Of a stretch of DNA of 64,000 bases, positions 26,700 to 35,156 are shown in pieces; the first letter of the stretch is position 1, and each line of letters starts with the position of its first letter. The stretch covers positions 1,217,501 through 1,281,500 of the forward strand of contig JACKAC010000001.1 of the NCBI GenBank assembly GCA_020635255.1, written 5' to 3'. Position numbers and translations under genes: made by a program. Origin of the DNA: Ignavibacteriales bacterium (GTDB lineage: Bacteria; Bacteroidota; Ignavibacteria; Tepidaquicellales; Tepidaquicellaceae). The notes below the pieces were generated by a model. The model saw only the letters and a program-made list of their open reading frames with translations. It did not search any database and had not been told where the DNA came from.

Positions 26700-27539
26700 T
26701 TACTTCATTAAATTTTCTTTAAGGAAAGCTATGGTTTTTGACATCGCATCCTCCCTCGCTTCCGCATTATATTTCGGATTGCTTGGGTTTGCAAATGCGT
26801 GCGCCGCATCATACATATAGACTGTAAGTTCTTTATCTGCGGCTTTCATATTCTCCTTAAATTTCTCTACTATTTCAACTGTAATATGTCCGTCTTGTTC
26901 CGCAAAAATGCCTAAAACCGGGCAGTTGAGTGTTTTCAGCTTTTCTATATCATCCGATGGCATTCCATAATACATAACACATGCATCAGCCTGTTTCCCG
27001 GCTATCAATGTAGCATTTAGCGACCATCCACCACCGAAACACCAGCCTATAGTCCCAAATTGAGCATTTTCACCTGCATACTTAATAGCTCCTTCGATTA
27101 TATCTATTGCTCTTAGTTGATCCAGGTTCTGCATATATTTCGATGCTTCGTCGCTGTTTGTTGCAACGTTGCCGTCATAAAGATCCAATGCAATTACATT
27201 AACGTCGCCTAAACTTCCCTGCAACAGATCAGATTCCTGTTTTATATAATCGTTCAATCCGTACCATTCATGGAAGACCATCAGCCATTTATTCGATGGG
27301 TTAGGCGATTCGATGTAATAGGCGTTTGCCGTTTTGCCGTCATCCGTATCATAGGTTATCATTTTACCCTTCATGTCTTTATAGATAAAAGTTATTGGAT
27401 CGGGATGTTTCTCCTTAAAACCTGCTTCATTTCCTAATTTGGAAAATTTTTCTGTCGCCTCAATATCACAGCACGTTTTATTTTGCGCAAAGACTTGCGT
27501 AGTTACTAACATAATTACGAATATTATCAGTTTTTTCAT
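26700..27539 (-). CDS. Dienelactone-hydrolase-family protein, secreted
   Basis: A 279-residue alpha/beta hydrolase with a signal peptide (about 1-18, ending QVFAQ). Catalytic residues fit the family: Cys167 in GWCFGGG, Asp216 in FAEQDGHI and His247 in DAAHAFANP. The cysteine nucleophile identifies it as DLH-like rather than a serine esterase. Classical DLH opens dienelactone rings, but periplasmic members act on unknown esters. Two additional cysteines (23-24) follow the signal peptide. It is followed by the DUF4870 gene. Confidence 0.85.
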   Translation of the reverse strand: MKKLIIFVIMLVTTQVFAQNKTCCDIEATEKFSKLGNEAGFKEKHPDPITFIYKDMKGKMITYDTDDGKTANAYYIESPNPSNKWLMVFHEWYGLNDYIKQESDLLQGSLGDVNVIALDLYDGNVATNSDEASKYMQNLDQLRAIDIIEGAIKYAGENAQFGTIGWCFGGGWSLNATLIAGKQADACVMYYGMPSDDIEKLKTLNCPVLGIFAEQDGHITVEIVEKFKENMKAADKELTVYMYDAAHAFANPSNPKYNAEAREDAMSKTIAFLKENLMK

Positions 27540-27576
27540 TTTGTTTTATTTATTTACTATAAATTTAATATTCTGG

Positions 27577-28815
27577 CTAAAATAAATCAATTATTTCATC
27601 TGCTGAGATATAAACAAAAAGTAAAAGGCATATCAATAAAAGAATGTTGATTATTATACTATTTTTAAAATTACCAACCCAGTTTTTCTTATTGTTCATG
27701 ATGAGTAAAGTGATTGCAAGAAATGGCATAAAGAACGATCCTGTAATAGTATAAATGATGATTATCCAGCCGGGTCTGTTAAACAACAATAACAATAAGG
27801 GAGGCACTGCAAGGAAGATTAGAAAAATATTATAGTAAAATTCGCCCTGTTTCTTTTGATTCTTATCCTCATCCTTCTTCGCATTATGCTTGTTAAATGT
27901 AACTATAAAATCGGAAAAGATATACGGGACACCCTGCCATACTCCAAGAAGCGATGTAAATACCGCTCCCCAAAATCCGATAAGAAATATCCATTTACCC
28001 ATGGTTCCTAATAACGCTTCTAGTATTACAGACATTTCTAGAATTATCTGACTTCCTTGTAATATCTTTGGAGTAATTCCTGTTGCTATTATGAGTACGG
28101 CAATACCGAACAGCCCGGTAAAGAAATATGCTACAGCGAGGTCAAACTTTGATTTGTTCATGTCTTCTTTTGTTCTAAGACCTCTTTCTCTTATCCAGTA
28201 GCCGTAACTTAGTAATGTAACACTTCCGCCTACACCGCCTAAAATACTTAGAATAAATTTCCCGCTTCCCTGCGGTATTGATGGAATAAAATTGCTTAGT
28301 GTTAGACCCGTATGAGGTATGACTAATACAGCACAATAGATGAACGTTATGAACATTACTGCGATGAATATTTTCATTAGTTTCTCGAATACACTATACC
28401 TGCCGTAGTACACAACTATTGCGCCAAATAATGAATGAATTATGCCCCATACCTGTATTGAGAATTCAGGGAATATTGCGTTTGCCGCTATACCGCAAGC
28501 TGATATCAATGCTCCTGCAACTACAAACGACCATATGCATAGGTACGTTATAAAATAAATTGATACGATTTTTGGTAGCTTAGATACCCAGCCTTCAAGG
28601 ATAGTACTTCCCGTGGATAATTGCCACCTTGCAATGCCTTCATTAAGGACATACTTAAATATCGCTCCCAATATCACTGCCCATAGTATTACTGTACCAT
28701 ATTGAGCTCCCGCAACCGATGCGGATATTAGATCGCCTGCCCCTACTCCTGTCGCGGCAACCGCAATACCGGGTCCGATGAATTTTAAATAGTCTAAAAA
28801 GGAAGTTTTTTTCAA
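27577..28815 (-). CDS. Nramp-related transporter lacking canonical metal-binding motifs
   Basis: A 412-residue protein with about 11 transmembrane helices and the Nramp/LeuT-type topology. It opens with the family GPG motif (14-16). In TM1 the usual DPGN metal site is replaced by GVGAGDL (23-29). In TM6 (about 187-207) the usual MPH is replaced by GGVGGSVT followed by YGYWIRERG. It therefore belongs to an Nramp-related branch whose substrate may not be Mn or Fe. Inner membrane. No regulator such as MntR is adjacent. Confidence 0.82.
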   Translation of the reverse strand: MKKTSFLDYLKFIGPGIAVAATGVGAGDLISASVAGAQYGTVILWAVILGAIFKYVLNEGIARWQLSTGSTILEGWVSKLPKIVSIYFITYLCIWSFVVAGALISACGIAANAIFPEFSIQVWGIIHSLFGAIVVYYGRYSVFEKLMKIFIAVMFITFIYCAVLVIPHTGLTLSNFIPSIPQGSGKFILSILGGVGGSVTLLSYGYWIRERGLRTKEDMNKSKFDLAVAYFFTGLFGIAVLIIATGITPKILQGSQIILEMSVILEALLGTMGKWIFLIGFWGAVFTSLLGVWQGVPYIFSDFIVTFNKHNAKKDEDKNQKKQGEFYYNIFLIFLAVPPLLLLLFNRPGWIIIIYTITGSFFMPFLAITLLIMNNKKNWVGNFKNSIIINILLLICLLLFVYISADEIIDLF

Positions 28816-28897
28816 GAATGGTTAATCTTTATAAGAAACATTTGGGTTTTGCATTAGTTAAAAATACAATTATTATTATTTTTAAAAAACAATAATC

Positions 28898-29377
28898 ATG
28901 GATAAAATAAAGCATTTAATAATTTATACTTTCCTGTTGGTAATCCTCGCAGTGAGTACTGATTTATCTGCGCAGGGTTTTGGGCTGATGATGTCTGCGT
29001 CCGAGATTGAGAGGAGTAAAGATAGCCATACAGCTGAATATAGCGTTGTTATAGATGTCAATACGTTCTTCTTTTCGAAGGAAACTAGTGGTTATGGGGC
29101 TGAAGATCCTGAAAAAAAGTATTGCCAATTTTCTGAAACTGATCTAACTTCGATTTATAATTTGATAAAAGAACTCGGCTTATTAAAGTCCGATACCACT
29201 ACAAATGATAAGAACGTTGTAGGAACATATTTCACATGTAATCTAACAATAGTAGATGAAAACGGAAGGTATGAAATAATGGTCAATGGAGCTGATGATC
29301 ATTTTGGTAATGAAGAGCTTGTCACAAATGTAAAAAGACTATTATCTGAATTTAAGAGTCGTGCATTGGACTGTTAA
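28898..29377 (+). CDS. Secreted protein of unknown function
   Basis: A 159-residue protein with a signal peptide (about 1-26, ending LSAQG). The mature part is predicted alpha/beta, with KKYCQFSETDLTSIYNLIKEL and a final Cys. No family recognised. Its TAA overlaps the ATG of the first esterase gene (TAATG), so it is probably coupled to it. Confidence 0.65.
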   Translation: MDKIKHLIIYTFLLVILAVSTDLSAQGFGLMMSASEIERSKDSHTAEYSVVIDVNTFFFSKETSGYGAEDPEKKYCQFSETDLTSIYNLIKELGLLKSDTTTNDKNVVGTYFTCNLTIVDENGRYEIMVNGADDHFGNEELVTNVKRLLSEFKSRALDC

Positions 29378-30285
29378 TGATTAGAAAAACTCTTATCATA
29401 TCACTTCTATTAATTCTTTATTCCGGATTTAACTTTGCTGGCACTATAAAAGGTTCTATGAAAGTTGACGGCAAGAAGAGGACATACATGCTATATTTAC
29501 CAAAAGGCTATTATATAGGTGACAAAAAACTTCCGCTTTTAATAGCAATTCATGGAAGGCTCGGTACCGGCAAGCAGATGATGACTACAACAGGATTTAA
29601 TGATATTGCCGACAGGGAGGATTTTATTGTAGTTTATCCTGACGGACTGGATAGGAGCTGGGCTGATGGAAGAGGGGAGACACCTTCCGATAAAAACGGC
29701 ATTAATGATGTTAAGTTCATTTCAAAGCTTATCGATAAGATCGTTGGGAAGTACAGGGTGGATACTTCACGTATATATGTAATGGGACATTCAAACGGTG
29801 GTGCAATGACAAACCGCCTTGGTTTTGATATCTCGGAAAGGTTAGCCGGGATAGCTCCCGTCGGGGCAAATGTTTCTGCCGAAATGGTAAAGAATTTTTC
29901 ATCTAAAAGGCACATTCCGGTTCTTTTTATAAACGGAACTGCTGATGAATATATTCCCTTCGAAGGCGGAAATGGAAAATCGACTGATTATAACTATCCT
30001 CCTGTGATGGATATCTTTAACAAATGGAAGGAATTCAATGGATGTAACGATGAAATAACTATAGATACTATCGACAAAAAGGATGACGGTACAAAAGCCG
30101 TCGTTATAAATTATACAGATTGTTCGAATGCTCCTGTCAAAATGATCAAGATTATTGATGCAGGTCACTCATACCCTGGAGGAAGATCACAACTTCCCGA
30201 GTGGGTTCTCGGAAAATTTACTGAAGAGATTAACGCCTCGGAAGAAATATGGAAATTTTTTAAACAATCCAATAATGATAAATGA
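29377..30285 (+). CDS. PHB-depolymerase-family esterase, secreted (copy 1)
   Basis: A 302-residue alpha/beta hydrolase of the LpqC/PHB depolymerase/feruloyl esterase group. A signal peptide covers about 1-21. The catalytic triad is Ser139 (GHSNGG), Asp190 (NGTADEYIPF) and His264 (DAGHSYPGG). The oxyanion-hole IHG motif is at 58-60. A short-chain ester such as a phenolic or acetyl ester is more plausible than PHB, because no PHB synthesis gene is nearby. The 3' end overlaps copy 2 by 11 nt. Confidence 0.87.
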   Translation: MIRKTLIISLLLILYSGFNFAGTIKGSMKVDGKKRTYMLYLPKGYYIGDKKLPLLIAIHGRLGTGKQMMTTTGFNDIADREDFIVVYPDGLDRSWADGRGETPSDKNGINDVKFISKLIDKIVGKYRVDTSRIYVMGHSNGGAMTNRLGFDISERLAGIAPVGANVSAEMVKNFSSKRHIPVLFINGTADEYIPFEGGNGKSTDYNYPPVMDIFNKWKEFNGCNDEITIDTIDKKDDGTKAVVINYTDCSNAPVKMIKIIDAGHSYPGGRSQLPEWVLGKFTEEINASEEIWKFFKQSNNDK

Positions 30286-31138
30286 ATTGTCTAACCTTCC
30301 GCCCGGTGTAATGGATGGAAGCATAAAAGTTGATGATCTAGATAGGCAATACCTTCTATATATCCCAAAATCGTATTCAAAAGATAAAAAAATGCCGTTA
30401 CTTATTGCTCTTCATGGCAGGTTTGAGACCGGAGAGACAATGATGAAAGGTTCGGGGTTTAATGATATTGCAGATAGGGAAGGATTTATTGTAGTATATC
30501 CATATGGTTATAGAAGGAGTTGGGCTGATGGACGAGATGCGGTTCCGGCTGATAAAGATAATATTGATGACGTAAAGTTTATAACAACGCTTATGGATTA
30601 CCTGATTAAGGAATTTAGTATTGCTAAGGAAAAAGTCTTTATCAGCGGTTATTCAAATGGTGCTGTTATGGCTAATACTCTTGCTGTTAAAATAACTGAC
30701 CGGCTCGCAGGCGTTGCTTCGGTAGAAGGAGACATGACTTATTACGATATCTCATCTTTTCCATTGAGTAAGCACATTCCGATTATGTTTGTTAATGGCA
30801 CCGCCGACAAAATAATTAAGATCGATGGCGGTTCTGGAGGGATCTTAAAGAATTATTCATTTCCTTCGATAGAAAGAGTTCTAAATGTATGGAAGAATTT
30901 CAACGGTTGTCATCAGACTGCATCTCTAAAAAGGTATGCTGAGAAGGATGACGGAACTGTCTCACTCGTGATCCTCTATGATTGTGTTAATGCTCCTGTC
31001 GAACTAATACTTGACATTAACGCAGGTCATATCTGGCCCGAATATAAAATAAAATACCCGCAATGGTTGCTTGGAAAAGCCACCACTGAGATCAATGCTT
31101 CAGATGAAATATGGAAATTTTTCAAAGAGAGCACATAA
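30275..31138 (+). CDS. PHB-depolymerase-family esterase (copy 2, no signal peptide)
   Basis: A 287-residue tandem duplicate of the preceding esterase, with many shared blocks such as GFNDIADRE-x-FIVVYP and the RSWADGR segment. The triad is Ser127 (GYSNGA), Asp178 (NGTADKII) and His252 (NAGHIWPE). I start at ATG 30275. The longer frame from 30155 lies inside copy 1 and does not encode a signal peptide. Copy 2 therefore appears cytoplasmic, or the duplication lost its signal. Confidence 0.8.
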   Translation: MINELSNLPPGVMDGSIKVDDLDRQYLLYIPKSYSKDKKMPLLIALHGRFETGETMMKGSGFNDIADREGFIVVYPYGYRRSWADGRDAVPADKDNIDDVKFITTLMDYLIKEFSIAKEKVFISGYSNGAVMANTLAVKITDRLAGVASVEGDMTYYDISSFPLSKHIPIMFVNGTADKIIKIDGGSGGILKNYSFPSIERVLNVWKNFNGCHQTASLKRYAEKDDGTVSLVILYDCVNAPVELILDINAGHIWPEYKIKYPQWLLGKATTEINASDEIWKFFKEST

Positions 31139-31146
31139 TTATTCAA

Positions 31147-31824
31147 CTACCAATCCGAACTGTGTTTCTTATGTGAATTAATATAGTCAGATAGTTCGTC
31201 TACACTGCTTGAGAAACTGAATACGTTATAGACCTTGTAAAAACTCCTTACATCGTCCATATTGTCGTAGCCGTATTTTGCCAATTCCAGCTTTGTTGAC
31301 TCGAATGACATTTCATTAAGTATGTCGATCAATTGATCTACAGTTATATCGTAATCTGAAATTATTTGCTTTGCTACGGCTTCCTTGCCGGACTCGAAGC
31401 TTTGGTTTTTTATTATATCGAGCGCTTCCCGGAATTCTTTATTTGAAAGATAATCTCTATGATGCTTTTTCTTTTTTTTGTAATCATCACAGTTTCTATA
31501 TTCCAGATATATCTTATCCCAGGAATCGAGGTAGGCATATACCTGACATCCATCTTCGAAACGGATAGATTTATTATATAATGTTTTTCGGTGAATACTA
31601 TAATTTTGAGAATTTGTTCGTAACTCTGTGATAGTTAATCGATATGTGCCGGCAGAGACATGAGTGAATTCGATGTTACCATACCCTCTTTTGCTGTCAT
31701 CGTCTAATGTTACTTCGTAGTATTTATCCCTGTCGAGTTCTACATAGAGCGATGAATAATACGAAGCAGACCTGGCGTTTTGAGCAAATATGAGTACAAA
31801 AAGTAAGAATAGGAATTGTTTCAT
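31147..31824 (-). CDS. Secreted DUF4476 protein
   Basis: A 225-residue exported protein. The signal peptide (about 1-19) ends ARSAS. The first half is beta-rich and Tyr-rich, with a Lys/His-rich stretch at about 113-126 (KKKKKHHRD). The C-terminal 95 residues match the DUF4476 pattern: EFREALDIIKNQSFESGKEA, ITVDQLIDILNEMSFESTKL and FYKVYNVFSFSSSVDELSDYI. The domain is common in Bacteroidetes envelope proteins and has no assigned activity. Confidence 0.82.
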   Translation of the reverse strand: MKQFLFLLFVLIFAQNARSASYYSSLYVELDRDKYYEVTLDDDSKRGYGNIEFTHVSAGTYRLTITELRTNSQNYSIHRKTLYNKSIRFEDGCQVYAYLDSWDKIYLEYRNCDDYKKKKKHHRDYLSNKEFREALDIIKNQSFESGKEAVAKQIISDYDITVDQLIDILNEMSFESTKLELAKYGYDNMDDVRSFYKVYNVFSFSSSVDELSDYINSHKKHSSDW

Positions 31825-31900
31825 ATTTGATGGATTTAGTTAAACTTGCAGATTTTACTAAATCTTAGACAAATATGTTCCTTGAAAGTATTAATTGTAA

Positions 31901-33043
31901 TTACGTCAGATTTTTATCGTAGATCCTATACGTTTTGTACACTTTCCCGCCCATATTCATTGCTGTTTGCATCATTGGCATGTTATCCTCCAGTATCCAG
32001 GAAACCTCTGCGCCCTTTACACCCTTCTTATTTCCTGTAACAATAGTATCTCTATAAAATACAGCATCTATCCCTTTCTTTTGGTATCCTTGCTTAACTC
32101 CCATTATTATTACACGGATCTGGTCTATCTTTTTCCTTTGAGAAAGGAATTTGAATATACCGAATGGGAAGAGCTTTCCGTTTAATCCCATTATTGCCTG
32201 GTTATTATCAGGTAATGATAGCGAAAATCCTACTGTTTCGCCCGTGCCCTTTTTTATTGCAAAGTATACAAAATCGGGATCGACCACCATTTTAAGATTC
32301 TTTGCAATAAACATAAACTCGTCCTCGGTCATGGGTACGAATCCCCAGTTATCTTGCCATGCATCGTTATATACTTCACGAACTCTCTGTACCTCGTTAA
32401 TAAAATCTTTCATATTAACTTTTCTTATTTCCAGGTCCTCACGTTTTAGAATAAGGTCGCTTATGCGATTGTATTTTTCCATAGATGGGTACGTAATTAC
32501 TTCCGCCGGTACCCAGATTGCATAAAGGTCTTTTGCTTTTTGGAATCCATAGTTTTCCAGGAGGTCTGCATAATATTTGAAATTATATGTCATCAACATT
32601 ACGTTCGGCTTGTCAAACGCATCAATTAATAATCCGCATTCGTCGTTTGTGGAGGGATTTACCGGACCCCGCATCGTATCCATGCCATTATTCCTGCAAA
32701 ATTCAGCCGCTTTATCAAGAAGCATTTTAGCTACTTCCTGGTCATTTTTACATTCGAAGAAACCGAAGAAACCAACTTTATCTTTGTGGAATTTATTGTG
32801 TGCCTCGTTTATAATACCGGCAATCCTTCCAACGATTTCACCATCCTTAAAGGCAAGCCACAGTTCGATCTTAGTGTGGTGATATAAAGGGTTCTTCTTT
32901 GTGTCAAGATTATTCCTTACATCAAACCGAAGGGGGGGTACCCAGTTCGGCTCATCTTTGTATAGTTTATATGGGAAGTTAATGAACTGATTCTTGAGCG
33001 AATCATTGTCAACTTTTACGAGATTTATATCTTTACCGCTCAC
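31901..33043 (-). CDS. GNAT-superfamily protein, YghO-like
   Basis: A 380-residue cytoplasmic protein with GNAT-like features in both halves. The first half has YKDEPNWVPPLRFD and LAFKDGEIVGRIAGIIN, and the second has FAIKKGTGETVGFSLSLPD and a closing VSWILEDNMPMMQTAMNMGG. The length and the double acetyltransferase-like fold match the large YghO-type N-acyltransferase group. The substrate is not known. It lies 9 nt downstream of the aquaporin-like gene on the same strand. Confidence 0.75.
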   Translation of the reverse strand: MSGKDINLVKVDNDSLKNQFINFPYKLYKDEPNWVPPLRFDVRNNLDTKKNPLYHHTKIELWLAFKDGEIVGRIAGIINEAHNKFHKDKVGFFGFFECKNDQEVAKMLLDKAAEFCRNNGMDTMRGPVNPSTNDECGLLIDAFDKPNVMLMTYNFKYYADLLENYGFQKAKDLYAIWVPAEVITYPSMEKYNRISDLILKREDLEIRKVNMKDFINEVQRVREVYNDAWQDNWGFVPMTEDEFMFIAKNLKMVVDPDFVYFAIKKGTGETVGFSLSLPDNNQAIMGLNGKLFPFGIFKFLSQRKKIDQIRVIIMGVKQGYQKKGIDAVFYRDTIVTGNKKGVKGAEVSWILEDNMPMMQTAMNMGGKVYKTYRIYDKNLT

Positions 33044-33052
33044 TATTGTGTT

Positions 33053-33724
33053 TTATTTTATTTTTTTAGAATTCTCTTCTTCATGGTATTGAAGGTCAAG
33101 GTCTTGGTACTCTTCTGGGTTCATAAATTTAAATACGAAAGGAGCTGTCAGGCTGGCGAGGAACGGTCCGATCAAATAGATTATCAGATTGGATATCGAA
33201 TTCCCGCCATTAATAGTATCGACTATTGCGGGACCTATAGCTACCGCCGGATTATATGCACCTCCGGAAAACGGACCTCCCGCAAATGCTGCCCCTAGTA
33301 TCGTTGCGCCTATTGCCAATCCGAAATATGAGTTACCGGCGTTCTTTTGAGTTGTCGCAACATTTAATACTACCAGTATTAATGCAAACGTAAATACAAA
33401 CTCTATTACTATTGCCGAAAGCATCGATATATTAGGGTTGGGGGCAGGAGCGAAGGTTTCCTTTGTAATCGAAAGGAACATTATTGCCGCTAGAGCCGCT
33501 CCGATTATTTGAAACAACCAATATATCAAGACATCCTTTGCTGATATTTTTTTTCTTAAATAGATTGCAAGGGATACAGCGGGATTGTAGTGAGCTCCGG
33601 AAATATGTCCCCCCATATATACAAGCGCAGTTAAAACTAAGCCGATAGCAATAGGATTACCCGTAAATGCGATGGTAAGTACTAAAAAGAACGTTCCAAT
33701 TAACTCTGTAATATATCTATTCAT
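33053..33724 (-). CDS. Aquaporin-like channel (MIP family) without the filter arginine
   Basis: A 223-residue inner-membrane channel with six helices and the two half-helices of the MIP fold. First NPA box: HYNPAVSLAI (47-49). Second: GGAYNPAVAIGP (158-160). In nearly all aquaporins the second NPA is followed by Arg, which forms the ar/R selectivity filter. Here it is Val161. The pore is therefore likely wider or less selective than AqpZ, and a glycerol, CO2 or other neutral solute is possible. It is in a minus-strand run with bcp and the GNAT gene. Confidence 0.85.
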   Translation of the reverse strand: MNRYITELIGTFFLVLTIAFTGNPIAIGLVLTALVYMGGHISGAHYNPAVSLAIYLRKKISAKDVLIYWLFQIIGAALAAIMFLSITKETFAPAPNPNISMLSAIVIEFVFTFALILVVLNVATTQKNAGNSYFGLAIGATILGAAFAGGPFSGGAYNPAVAIGPAIVDTINGGNSISNLIIYLIGPFLASLTAPFVFKFMNPEEYQDLDLQYHEEENSKKIK

Positions 33725-33739
33725 ATTAAGTAGATTATT

Positions 33740-34192
33740 TTATAATTCTTTTATCACCTCGTCGACATGACCGGGTACTTTTACTTTTTCGAATATCTTT
33801 TGGATCTTTCCTTTTTCGTCGATAATGAACGTGGTTCTGGCGATTCCCATGTATTTTCGTCCGTACATACTCTTTTCCTGCCAGATCCCATATTTTTCGA
33901 GCATTTTACATGATTCATCCGAGAGGAGCAAAAAGTTCAGATCATATTTTTCTTTAAAATTTTTATGGGACTTTTCCCCATCTTTGCTTACACCTATTAC
34001 GATCGTATCTTTTTTGGCTATTCTTTTCATATTATCCCGGAAATCACATGCTTCTTTTGTGCATCCGGATGTATTATCTTTTGGGTAGAAATACAGAACT
34101 ACCTTTTTTCCTGCATAATCCGAAAGACTGTGCATTTTTCCATCATCTCCGGGGAGTTTGAATGCAGGAGCTTTTGAACCAACTTTCAACAT
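33740..34192 (-). CDS. bcp: Thioredoxin-dependent peroxiredoxin (Bcp/PrxQ)
   Basis: A 150-residue atypical 2-Cys peroxiredoxin. The peroxidatic Cys44 lies in YPKDNTSGCTKEAC and the resolving Cys49 five residues later, the arrangement of Bcp/PrxQ. AFKLPGDDGKMHSLSDYAGK and GVSKDGEKSHKNF are further family blocks. It reduces hydrogen peroxide and alkyl hydroperoxides in the cytoplasm using thioredoxin. It sits 15 nt before the aquaporin-like gene. Confidence 0.93.
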   Translation of the reverse strand: MLKVGSKAPAFKLPGDDGKMHSLSDYAGKKVVLYFYPKDNTSGCTKEACDFRDNMKRIAKKDTIVIGVSKDGEKSHKNFKEKYDLNFLLLSDESCKMLEKYGIWQEKSMYGRKYMGIARTTFIIDEKGKIQKIFEKVKVPGHVDEVIKEL

Positions 34193-34268
34193 TTATTAGA
34201 AATTATTTTAAATTTGTAAGATTAATTAGTATTTATTTAATGCAATTAAATAGATCATCTAAAGTAAT

Positions 34269-35144
34269 TTAAGCTTTGTAATTTTCCTTTAAATGACGTC
34301 TGATAGAGATACTGCTTCCGATTAATCCAAGTGTGATACCTATAAGAAGTAAATATAAAAAGTTTAAGAAGTTGAATATTTCCGGTTCTATTCCGGACTT
34401 GCTCAATGATTGGTAATATTGTACCATTAAAATTATCAAAATTATTGCCAAAATCCCTGCCAAAAATCCCTGAATAATTCCTTCAAAAAGGTATGGCAAT
34501 CTTATAAAGTTCTTTGTTGCTCCAAGGAGCTTCATGGTTTGAATAACCTTTCTCTTCGAATAGATTACAAGCCTTATTGTATTTGAGACAAGGAATACTG
34601 AGGATGAAGTAATGACAATTAAAATAACCATGTTAACAAATAGTATTCCTGATGAAGTTTTTTCGATCGCTTTAAGATTTTCCTGCTGGTAATATACATC
34701 GGTTACTCCATTTAGAACTTCGATCTCACCCTTGATCTTATCGATCCGTTCCGTTGTTTTATATTCATCATATGTATTTATTCGTATCGAGGGGGGCAAA
34801 GGATTCGACTCCAGTATATCGAGCATTTCACTGCCGTACTCCTCGGTGAATATCCTTGCCGCTTCTTCCTTGCTGATAAATTTTAGTGATTTTATACCTC
34901 CAATACGTTTTATTACTTCCTCCAATGAATCGACTGAAGTAGGGGAAATGTCTTCCTGCAAAAATGCTTCCAGCTCAACTTTGTCCCTGAGGGATTGTAT
35001 TGTATTGTTCGAAATGGTTGAAACGGCAAAATAGACCGCTATCAGTATGAGTGATAGTGTTATAGTAATAATGGAAGCAACGGTAGATACTTTTGCGCTG
35101 CTAAAACCCCTTAATGATTCTTTAAATAAATAAACTAATTTCAA
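34269..35144 (-). CDS. ftsX: Cell division protein FtsX
   Basis: A 291-residue permease-like protein with four transmembrane helices: about 20-45, and three near 170-195, 215-245 and 260-282. Between the first two lies a periplasmic lobe (50-160) with FISKEEAARIFTEEYG and NPLPPSIRI, typical of FtsX. With the ATPase FtsE it normally couples cytoplasmic ATP hydrolysis to activation of peptidoglycan hydrolases. No ftsE gene is next to it. It begins 12 nt after the symporter gene on the same strand. Confidence 0.9.
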   Translation of the reverse strand: MKLVYLFKESLRGFSSAKVSTVASIITITLSLILIAVYFAVSTISNNTIQSLRDKVELEAFLQEDISPTSVDSLEEVIKRIGGIKSLKFISKEEAARIFTEEYGSEMLDILESNPLPPSIRINTYDEYKTTERIDKIKGEIEVLNGVTDVYYQQENLKAIEKTSSGILFVNMVILIVITSSSVFLVSNTIRLVIYSKRKVIQTMKLLGATKNFIRLPYLFEGIIQGFLAGILAIILIILMVQYYQSLSKSGIEPEIFNFLNFLYLLLIGITLGLIGSSISIRRHLKENYKA

Positions 35145-35156
35145 GACCCCGTATAT

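Noticed and set aside
30155..30274. Longer start for the second esterase
   Set aside because: The 5' extension overlaps the end of copy 1 and codes no signal peptide; ATG 30275 fits the family start.
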